A stretch of 64,000 nucleotides of DNA from NCBI GenBank assembly GCA_002162755.1, contig MAAS01000015.1:104872-168871 (forward strand), read 5' to 3'. The stretch is from Gammaproteobacteria bacterium 50_400_T64. GTDB taxonomy: Bacteria; Pseudomonadota; Gammaproteobacteria; Pseudomonadales; Porticoccaceae. Numbering within the stretch: the stretch's first letter is position 1; every line of letters begins with the position of its first letter. The position numbers and the translations under genes are program-made. The notes under the pieces are model-generated. The model had not been told where the DNA came from, searched no databases, and saw only the letters and a program-made list of their open reading frames with translations. Shown here in pieces: positions 58,276-64,000 of this stretch.

Positions 58276-59025
58276 TTAAACCTTTTTACCCCTCATCCAC
58301 ATAAGCACACCACTAATGGCCAGCAGCATAAAAAGAACGGCCATCGCATCGACCAGATAAACACCCCACCCACCAAGAATACGGCCGCTATGGATGTCGA
58401 GTAGCAGACGTTCGTAGGTAATATCTTCTCTATCGACGCTTTCGGCCAGAGCTAGTCTGATATGTTCGGGAGCCACGCCTACTTCAGACCAGTCGACGGT
58501 GCTCGGCACATCTCCCGCCGCGACAGCTGTCCAGCTTAAGGCGTTGAGGTCAGAAAAAAACAGGCCGCCAGTGGTATCGATAATCAGCTGTCCATCAACT
58601 AAGCCCACTCGCTTCACCGCAACGGGCAAACCAAGACCAGGGCCAATTTTTTCTATCAATTGAAAAGCGGGGGAGAAAAGCAGTAGCTGTCGTTCGCAGG
58701 CAACGACTATTTGCGAAGTGTTTGTAAACCTTACGGTAAGAGCCCCCATCAAAGCCCCATCACAAGCGGTGATTTCATCGAGCTGATAAAACATCTGGTC
58801 GTTAATCTCACTGATATACGAATCGGCGAGGGGGTAACTCACAACATCATTAACCTCTGCCATTCCATAAAGGCTCAGTAAAGCCGGTGAGTGTAGCGCT
58901 TTACGATCAAAGCCCCAGTCCGACACATGATTTAAACAAAGTCCGGTGACGGCCAACAGCAGTACAAAGAAGGCGGCAAGTACGCCCACACGGCCGTGCC
59001 AACGCTTAAGTAAATTAAAGGTCAT
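58276..59025 (-). CDS. Short PepSY-type membrane protein (putative envelope electron carrier)
   Basis: 249 residues. First helix about 12-31 with RWHGRVGVLAAFFVLLLAVTG and LNH after it; second near the C-terminus (VYLVDAMAVLFMLLAISGV) preceded by LDIHSGR. These are the PepSY-associated TM landmarks, and His9, His32 and the His of DIHSGR are candidates for haem ligands. The periplasmic middle part (about 35-215) is a divergent beta-rich region. Larger PepSY proteins act as ferric-siderophore or flavin-linked reductases. It is the last gene of the porin/FMN-protein operon, 34 bp after its neighbour. Confidence 0.8.
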   Translation of the reverse strand: MTFNLLKRWHGRVGVLAAFFVLLLAVTGLCLNHVSDWGFDRKALHSPALLSLYGMAEVNDVVSYPLADSYISEINDQMFYQLDEITACDGALMGALTVRFTNTSQIVVACERQLLLFSPAFQLIEKIGPGLGLPVAVKRVGLVDGQLIIDTTGGLFFSDLNALSWTAVAAGDVPSTVDWSEVGVAPEHIRLALAESVDREDITYERLLLDIHSGRILGGWGVYLVDAMAVLFMLLAISGVLMWMRGKKV

Positions 59026-59059
59026 CGTTTATCGCACTAAAAAATAAAGGCCTACGGTA

Positions 59060-59629
59060 TCACGGCTGAATCAACTGTTGCTCGTCTGTTTGCGCCTTGT
59101 CCGTCGCAACAAGTTGGTGTAGATAAAGTGCAAAACGTGCCGCTTTTTTCACCGCAGACACTGACAATGTTGCACCCGTTATACCATCAATATTATCACT
59201 GAGCTGACGACCATTTTGATGCAAAGTAAGGCCGATAAACTGGCGGGTAAAAAAGGCCATACGCACTTCGGCACCACGACTTTCACGAAATTCAAGAATA
59301 CGGACACGCTCGATGTGACCGCCGACAATACTAATACCAATCGTAATGGGCCGGGTTTTACCCACCTCATTCATAATCCAGGCGGTGCGCTGATGCCCCT
59401 CCACACTTGAGTGCCAATAACGAATACGTAAGCCCGGATAGGCGTGATTAAGTATTTGTTTTGCACTGGCGCGAATTTCATTGTTTAGCCATAAAGACGT
59501 CATAAGAGCTTGTGACGGGGGAAATACTTCTGCCAAAAATTCGTTCGGCGTCATGTACACGCCCTTGCCAAGCGCCGACAGTGGCACCAAAAGAAACAAC
59601 AGAATAATGAATTTTTTAATCGCTAACAT
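59060..59629 (-). CDS. Exported FMN-binding-domain protein (covalent flavin)
   Basis: 189 residues. Signal peptide about 1-21 (FIILLFLLVPLSALG). The FMN-binding domain ends in DNIDGITGATLSVSAV. The D-x-x-TGAT-x-S motif is the site where ApbE attaches FMN to Thr. It is expected to be a periplasmic one- or two-electron carrier. The ATG follows directly on the T run of a terminator hairpin (59634-59672) and no ribosome site is visible, so expression is probably regulated or low. Between the porin and the PepSY gene. Confidence 0.83.
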   Translation of the reverse strand: MLAIKKFIILLFLLVPLSALGKGVYMTPNEFLAEVFPPSQALMTSLWLNNEIRASAKQILNHAYPGLRIRYWHSSVEGHQRTAWIMNEVGKTRPITIGISIVGGHIERVRILEFRESRGAEVRMAFFTRQFIGLTLHQNGRQLSDNIDGITGATLSVSAVKKAARFALYLHQLVATDKAQTDEQQLIQP

Positions 59630-59633
59630 AAAG

Positions 59634-59672
59634 AAAAAAACTTGCTCAAGAATAAATCCTTGCGCAAGTTTT
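59634..59672 (-). terminator. Intrinsic terminator inside the porin operon
   Basis: On the minus strand AAAACTTGC (59664-59672) pairs with GCAAGTTTT (59637-59645), followed by seven T to 59634. It lies 35 bp after the porin stop and directly before the FMN-protein ATG (59629). It should limit read-through into the two downstream genes. Confidence 0.78.
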
Positions 59673-59706
59673 ACAAAATGTATGAGCGGTTTTGATAGCC
59701 CGAAAA

Positions 59707-60936
59707 TTAGAAGCTCCAGCCAATACCAAGATTGAAACTATCATGCCCGTTTTTCTGATCGGCCCAGTCTGCCTTGAAGACAACATTTTCAACCAGCCAG
59801 AAATTAAAGCCCAGATCCCACTCTTCTACTTCGGTATCGGCATTATCACCCGCATTGTTATCCCACTCGCTGTAGCGAGCAAATACGCCCAGTTTTGGTG
59901 TCAGCTTATACGAGGGCTGAATGTACCAACCATCCTGCTCGTCTCGACCCAGTGCCTCAGCATCGGCCCCATCGATATCCCACATGGCATACAGAGCGCG
60001 CAAATCAAAGTTGCCCACCTGGTAAGCAGCATGAGCCTCCCACAACAAAGCACTCGCATCGTCAGAGCCATTATTTTGCGCAATATCTTCCTGATACATA
60101 ACCGTTGCACCCAAGGCCAAACCTTCAATCGCGGTGTAGCTTAGCCGACCGGTATAGGCAAACTCTTCAGCTGTCGCTTTGCTGACTTTTTGTCGGCCTT
60201 TTCTCGGCAAGTAGGCATTTTTTCCAGAGGTTGGTGTATTCAGGCCGCTGGTCACTGCCAGGTCGTAAGTAAAGCCTGGGGCCACTTCACCACCGAGCAT
60301 AATGCCGGCTTCCCACCAGGTCGCGGGGATTATATTTTTCTCTACAGAATTCCGCTCTACCCCATAAAAGGTTTCTGGTTCATGGGTTTCATTGATCAAG
60401 CCAATGGGGATAAGAAACTGACCAAAGGTTGCGGTGTGGTTTTTGGCATAGTCCCACTCGATATAAGCCTGCTCCATTTCAATTTCGCCGCTTTTACCGT
60501 CACCAGCAATGGAATGTTCCAATTCAACTTCCGAGAAAAACCGTAAGTTCTCATTAAATTCATGTTCGACATAAAGGACAAATCGATGAATATCAACTTG
60601 ATCATCTTTGCCTTTATTATCGTTGTAGTGCAGCTCGCCGTAACCGCCGATACTGGTTTTATCAGCCCACGCAGCAACCTTAGCCAAGCCATCACTTGCT
60701 GTTGCAACTGACTCAACGGTTTGCGCTGTGGCTTCAATTTTTTGCTCACTAATGACGACTTTTTCATTCGTAGAGGCAAGTTGTTTTTTTAAGGCTTCAA
60801 TTTCCTGCTGCTGACTTTTCAGCAACTGCATAATTTGCGCCAATGACACTTCATCACTGGCTTTTACTTCTGCTAGTACTGGGGTCGATACACAAAGTAC
60901 TGTACCCAGCGCTGCGGCTATCGCGATATTTTTCAT
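59707..60936 (-). CDS. OprP/OprO-like outer-membrane porin
   Basis: 409 residues from ATG 60936. Signal peptide about 1-22 (cleaved after VLA). A coiled-coil segment, LAQIMQLLKSQQQEIEALKKQL (about 30-55), precedes a beta-barrel ending GIGWSF with terminal Phe. The blocks HRFVLYVEHEFNENLRFFSEVELEHS and ATFGQFLIPIGLINETHEP are those of the phosphate-selective porin family, many members of which carry other anions or metals. A Fur-box-like site lies 110 bp upstream. First gene of an operon with the FMN-binding and PepSY genes. Confidence 0.87.
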   Translation of the reverse strand: MKNIAIAAALGTVLCVSTPVLAEVKASDEVSLAQIMQLLKSQQQEIEALKKQLASTNEKVVISEQKIEATAQTVESVATASDGLAKVAAWADKTSIGGYGELHYNDNKGKDDQVDIHRFVLYVEHEFNENLRFFSEVELEHSIAGDGKSGEIEMEQAYIEWDYAKNHTATFGQFLIPIGLINETHEPETFYGVERNSVEKNIIPATWWEAGIMLGGEVAPGFTYDLAVTSGLNTPTSGKNAYLPRKGRQKVSKATAEEFAYTGRLSYTAIEGLALGATVMYQEDIAQNNGSDDASALLWEAHAAYQVGNFDLRALYAMWDIDGADAEALGRDEQDGWYIQPSYKLTPKLGVFARYSEWDNNAGDNADTEVEEWDLGFNFWLVENVVFKADWADQKNGHDSFNLGIGWSF

Positions 60937-61045
60937 TAATGCAATTCTCCATGTCGTCATAAAAGCACCGGGGGAACGTCACCCGGCATTGAGCGCGATG
61001 GAGATACTACACAGCAGAAAACCTAAATACAACTAGATATCATTT

Positions 61046-61064
61046 AATATTCATTATTATTACC
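61046..61064. promoter_or_regulatory. Fur-box-like site upstream of the porin operon
   Basis: The minus-strand sequence GGTAATAATAATGAATATT matches 14 of 19 bases of the Fur consensus GATAATGATAATCATTATC. The flanking ATGATATC suggests a second overlapping site. It would place the porin, FMN-binding and PepSY genes under iron control. By-eye match; no matrix score was possible. Confidence 0.5.
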
Positions 61065-61087
61065 ATTCGCATTAGACCGGAGCGCGT

Positions 61088-61111
61088 AAAAAACCCCAGT
61101 AAAAACCGGGG
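61088..61111 (-). terminator. Terminator of the acyl-CoA synthetase gene
   Basis: On the minus strand CCCCGG pairs with CTGGGG, followed by six T (to 61088). It lies 22 bp past the stop at 61134. An outer AGCGC/GCGCT pair adds stability. Confidence 0.78.
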
Positions 61112-61133
61112 CTTAGCGCTTACACAACAAGGC

Positions 61134-62681
61134 TTACACCTTTCGTTCGCGCCCCTCCCAGTAGGGTTTTCGTAGCTCATTCTTCATGATTTTACCGGTG
61201 CCGGAAATAGGCAAGGGCTGGTTACGAATCACCACACTGCGGGGGCATTTGAAGGATGTCATCTGGCTTTTACAGTGGGCGATGACCTCGCTCTCGGTGA
61301 TACTAAAGCCCGGCTTTGTCACTAATTCACAGTGCACAGACTCGATCCAGTCTTCATGGGGAATACCGAACACGGCACATTCACTCACTGCTTCTATCTG
61401 ATAAATACAATTCTCAACTTCGACCGAAGAGACATTTTCGCCACCGGTAATCACCAAATCCTTGATGCGATCAACGATAAAGAAAAAGCCGTCACTGTCA
61501 CAATAACCCGCATCCCCGGTGTGCATCCAGCCATCGCGTATCGCCTCCGCCGTTGCCTCAGGGTTTTGCCAGTAACCCTGCATTACCATCGGGCCTTTAA
61601 CGACAATCTCGCCAACTTCTCCATCTGCCAAGGGCTGGTCGTCTTCATCGACAATCCGCACATCGGCGTTAAATACCGGGCGACCGCAGGAGGCAAGGCG
61701 ACCCGCATTTGGGCCTTCGAGCACATGGTAACGGGCGTCGAGGAAAGTCGCCGCCGGTGACAGTTCAGTCATGCCGTAGGCCTGGGTAAAGGCGACATTG
61801 GGCAGTTCTTCCAGCGCCTTCTTGAGCACAGTTTGCGGCATGGGTGAAGCGCCGTAACTGATATTGCGCAGGCTCGACAGATCGAATTTGTGTAAATCTT
61901 CGTGGTGAACTAAACGATTAATCATCGTCGGCACCAGTAATAAAGAAGTCACTTGATGCTTTTCAATAGCGGCCAACAAAGCACCCACCTCGAAGGCGGG
62001 AAGAATAATATTGGTCGTGCCCGCGCCAATCATGCTGTACACCCGCGAGGCACCCGCCGCATGAAATAAGGGCGTCGCGTGCAAGTAGACGGTGTCTTCA
62101 TTAAAACCGGAATTCAGCGAAGCGCCCATCGCATTGGCAATTAAATTTCTGTGGCTCAATACCGCACCCTTGGGCCGCCCGGTGGTGCCACTGGTGTATA
62201 AAATACCGGCGATATCTTCGTAGCCGCGCTGTTGGTCTACCATTGGCTGATGCTGGCTAATCAGACTTTCATAATCACTGCTGTCATTTTCAGGGTCAAA
62301 ATAAATCACCCGTTCGAGGCTGGGGAGTTGGGGTAAAAAGCCGTCGATCACGTCTTTAAAATGCACGTCGGCAATCAATAGTCGTGTACCGGAGTTCTCA
62401 AGAATATAATTGAGCTCATCACTGCCTAAGCGATTATTTAAGGGCACGATGGCACCGCCCGCCCAGGGCACGGCAAAGCTGAATTCAAAATACTCCGCAC
62501 AGTTGTGGGACAGTATCGCCACCCTGTCGCCCGCTGTTAAACCCGAGGCCACCAGCCCCGCCGCCAAACGAGCACAGCGGTTTTCAAAGTCATCCCAGCT
62601 CAAACTTTTTTCACCACAGACCAGAACCGTATCGGAGCGTCGTCGCTGGGCAGAGCGGCGTAGTGTTTGCGTTAAGTACAT
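61134..62681 (-). CDS. Acyl-CoA synthetase (AMP-forming ligase)
   Basis: 515 residues from ATG 62681 with GAGG upstream; the longer frame is rejected. ANL-superfamily motifs: ILYTSGTTGRPKGAVLSHRN (A3, quoted with the P-loop), QAYGMTELSPAATF (A5), DGWMHTGDAGYCDSDGF (A7) and GTGKIMKNELR with the catalytic Lys (A10). It activates a carboxylic acid, probably a medium or long fatty acid or aromatic acid, with ATP and CoA. It may feed the dehydrogenases and thiolase elsewhere in the window. Confidence 0.93.
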   Translation of the reverse strand: MYLTQTLRRSAQRRRSDTVLVCGEKSLSWDDFENRCARLAAGLVASGLTAGDRVAILSHNCAEYFEFSFAVPWAGGAIVPLNNRLGSDELNYILENSGTRLLIADVHFKDVIDGFLPQLPSLERVIYFDPENDSSDYESLISQHQPMVDQQRGYEDIAGILYTSGTTGRPKGAVLSHRNLIANAMGASLNSGFNEDTVYLHATPLFHAAGASRVYSMIGAGTTNIILPAFEVGALLAAIEKHQVTSLLLVPTMINRLVHHEDLHKFDLSSLRNISYGASPMPQTVLKKALEELPNVAFTQAYGMTELSPAATFLDARYHVLEGPNAGRLASCGRPVFNADVRIVDEDDQPLADGEVGEIVVKGPMVMQGYWQNPEATAEAIRDGWMHTGDAGYCDSDGFFFIVDRIKDLVITGGENVSSVEVENCIYQIEAVSECAVFGIPHEDWIESVHCELVTKPGFSITESEVIAHCKSQMTSFKCPRSVVIRNQPLPISGTGKIMKNELRKPYWEGRERKV

Positions 62682-62885
62682 AGTTGCCTCGTTTGTGTTG
62701 GAATTTGTAAGGAGCACAGCGCCAGGCGGCACGGCTCATATTGATAAGTAGCCCCGTATTCTAGGCTATATTCATTCGTCAAAACCACATAATCGAGAAC
62801 CACGCAGTCGCGCTTGCCTACTTCACCGATAACGCGGTGTCGATTAAACTGATCGGTATCTCTACATGACAAGGTTAGAATCATA

Positions 62886-62990
62886 ATGACTCCGCAACCA
62901 CTTCCCCGTTACGATCTCTCCGGCAAAGTCGCCCTCGGCACCGGCTACACAAGAAACGTAATCTGTCTCCTATTGTCCATTGGCTATTAG
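62886..62990 (+). pseudogene. 5' fragment of an SDR gene
   Basis: ATG 62886 starts MTPQPLPRYDLSGKVALGTG, the ordinary start of an SDR up to the cofactor motif. After about 62940 the frame becomes unrelated (YTRNVICLLL) and stops at 62988-62990. The Gly-rich TGxxxGIG and everything beyond are missing. The junction near 62940 may mark an insertion or deletion. From 62682 to 62885 and from 62991 to 63175 I see only short ORFs without similarity. Confidence 0.65.
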
Positions 62991-63175
62991 ATGTGCCATT
63001 AAAATGCACAAGATCAGTGGTTTACTAGCGTTATTTGGTGGGAGGTTGGATAGTCGCAAGGGTGGTATTACATGGAACGACCTGCCCCGTTTTTTGCTTC
63101 TTCTATGGCTACAAAATCTATCATCATTTTTGGTACTTTGGTCTTTAATAAAAACCTCAACGTGAAACAAGCCAC

Positions 63176-63679
63176 ATGAATATATTCAATAAACAGTACG
63201 GTGTCAGTGTTATCAAATTTATCGCCCTAACCCCGTTGATACTGATCGGGCTGGTGGTTCTGGCTTTTATATTTACCTTGCTGAACAAGGCTTATTGGGA
63301 TTATCGGGTTGAGAAGATGTGTGAGAAGGATGGTGGGGTAACGGTTTATGAGATCATTAATTTGCCAAAAAAATCCGAATTAATTAGTTTTTCTGGCAAT
63401 GTAATTATACCGAATCAAGGGGAATCAAACTCTAGTGATCCATACTATATAGCTTTTTCGGAGACAATAGTTAAGAACAGATTCCCGCAAGTTAGAAGGA
63501 CAGAAACCAAAATAATACGAAGCATAGATTTGAGGTTGCTTTCTCTAAGGGTAAGTTATAGTCGAGGTGGAGGTGATTTCCCCACGGGCATTGCTGCTCC
63601 CTCATCGTTTTCATGTCGAAGCCTAAAAAATATAAATTCACGTTTAATAAAGTCAACTTTTTCTGTGAAGGAGATTTAG
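63176..63679 (+). CDS. Hypothetical membrane-anchored protein in the AT-rich end region
   Basis: 167 residues. One hydrophobic helix (about 14-37, KFIALTPLILIGLVVLAFIF) then YWDYRVEKMCEKDGGVTVYEIINL and a polar domain. Clearly more AT-rich than upstream genes. I recall similar proteins (with the CEKDGGVTVYE segment) next to large lipase-like genes in marine Gammaproteobacteria, but the function is unknown. It ends 2 bp before the ATG of the next, truncated gene, suggesting an operon. Confidence 0.62.
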   Translation: MNIFNKQYGVSVIKFIALTPLILIGLVVLAFIFTLLNKAYWDYRVEKMCEKDGGVTVYEIINLPKKSELISFSGNVIIPNQGESNSSDPYYIAFSETIVKNRFPQVRRTETKIIRSIDLRLLSLRVSYSRGGGDFPTGIAAPSSFSCRSLKNINSRLIKSTFSVKEI

Positions 63680-63681
63680 CA

Positions 63682-63918
63682 ATGAAATCAGATTTATTTA
63701 GTAGTGCAGAATTGGCCCAAGCGGCTTATTCAGATCTAGTGTCAGGATCTACAAACGGACAGATTACTGATCTAACCGATAAAAACATAATCAGGAAACA
63801 ATCGGAGACAGACCACAGTTTATACCACCATAGAGAGAATCGCGCTCTACCTATTAGCACTTCCCTTTACCAACTCGACCGGTACTGTAGTGGTCAAGTA
63901 AATCTGGCCACGATTTAG
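63682..63918 (+). pseudogene. Gene interrupted by an IS3-family element (lipase-like N-terminus)
   Basis: ATG 63682 has AAGGAG upstream. SDLFSSAELAQAAYSDLVSG is the kind of N-terminus found in large class-3-lipase-like proteins of marine bacteria. Only about 68 residues precede the IS end at 63886. The frame then reads 10 codons of IS sequence and stops at 63916-63918. The rest may lie beyond the IS, outside the window. Confidence 0.6.
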
Positions 63919-64000
63919 TAGTCAGCCCAGTACAACTGCTCCACTGTATTTGGACTTAGCCCACGGTTATGTCGATGCGGCCGAGTCTGGCTGTAATACC
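63886..64000. mobile_element. End of an IS3-family insertion sequence
   Basis: The element seems to begin at 63886 with TGTAGTGGTCAAGTAAATC, a TG-starting terminal repeat typical of IS3-family elements. A transposase C-terminus ends 29 bp inside. It extends past the right edge, so the other end and the target duplication cannot be seen. Confidence 0.72.
63915..64000 (-). CDS. IS3-family transposase (C-terminal part)
   Basis: Minus-strand frame from the window edge to TAA 63915-63917. It encodes YYSQTRPHRHNRGLSP followed by NTVEQLYWADY. The YN-x-RPH-x-x-x-GxLSP block is the characteristic end of the IS3-family integrase domain (rve). About 27 residues visible. The catalytic DDE residues are outside the window. 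Confidence 0.82.
   Translation of the reverse strand, partial: YYSQTRPHRHNRGLSPNTVEQLYWADY

Noticed and set aside
62672..62884. 70-residue minus-strand ORF before the acyl-CoA synthetase
   Set aside because: No ribosome site or domain, and it overlaps the synthetase start in another frame.
62980..63170. Overlapping 60-66 residue ORFs on both strands in the junction zone
   Set aside because: No ribosome sites, no similarity, mutually overlapping; chance frames in AT-rich DNA.

Overview
This 64 kb window is ordinary gammaproteobacterial chromosome with several small accessory islands. The orders smc-zipA-ligA, glnS-cysS, ppiB-lpxH and holD-rimI, together with ZipA, FldB, HspQ, SixA and MiaE, place it in the Gammaproteobacteria. 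Use of SMC rather than MukB and many lipid/acyl-CoA genes suggest a marine, Spongiibacteraceae/Cellvibrionales-like lineage. That last step is inference; no 16S gene is present.

Layout. 1-5.7 kb: start of a Tas-like aldo/keto reductase, rhodanese, a GGDEF-EAL protein, a SpoU methyltransferase, an MFS exporter. 5.8-14 kb: ligA, zipA and smc, with a 19-bp inverted-repeat element between ligA and zipA, then trmL and fldB. 14-21 kb: two acyl-CoA dehydrogenases, a second GGDEF/EAL protein, and two MaoC-type hydratases. 21-25 kb: a Met-rich OprC/NosA-like TonB receptor followed by a RegB/RegA redox two-component pair. 25-30 kb: CoA-transferase, enoyl-CoA hydratase, nadA, a luciferase-like oxidoreductase, a YlqF/RbgA GTPase. 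30-40 kb: tRNA-Ser(GGA), rimI, holD, leuA with a leucine-rich leader peptide, pssA, and ilvB-ilvH-ilvC behind a long 5' leader. 40-57.5 kb: a transposase relic, cysS, glnS, ppiB, lpxH, miaE, a GST, a DUF1289 gene, a hydrolase, sixA, gpsA, htpG with a sigma-32 promoter, a GT4 glycosyltransferase, a UPF0270 gene, a periplasmic methyltransferase-like protein, a decayed hydrolase, an SDR and a thiolase. 57.7-62.7 kb: CPxCG protein, hspQ, a porin/FMN-binding/PepSY operon with a Fur-box-like site, and an acyl-CoA synthetase. 62.9-64 kb: an AT-rich junction with gene fragments and the end of an IS3-family element.

How the genes work together. Branched-chain amino acid synthesis (ilvBHC, leuA) carries two long 5' leaders, and the leuA leader encodes a peptide with five Leu codons in six. 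The acyl-CoA genes (two dehydrogenases, two MaoC hydratases, crotonase, thiolase, CoA-transferase, acyl-CoA ligase, SDR) look like parts of fatty-acid or polycyclic lipid breakdown. The most promising system is the operon at 58.3-61.1 kb: an OprP-like porin, an exported protein with a covalent-flavin attachment motif, and a short PepSY membrane protein. It lies under a likely Fur site and has an intrinsic terminator inside it, which suggests an iron-regulated envelope redox pathway.

Several start codons were moved from the longest frame on the basis of ribosome binding sites and family N-termini. One gene (16025-18265) probably carries a one-base frameshift at its start.
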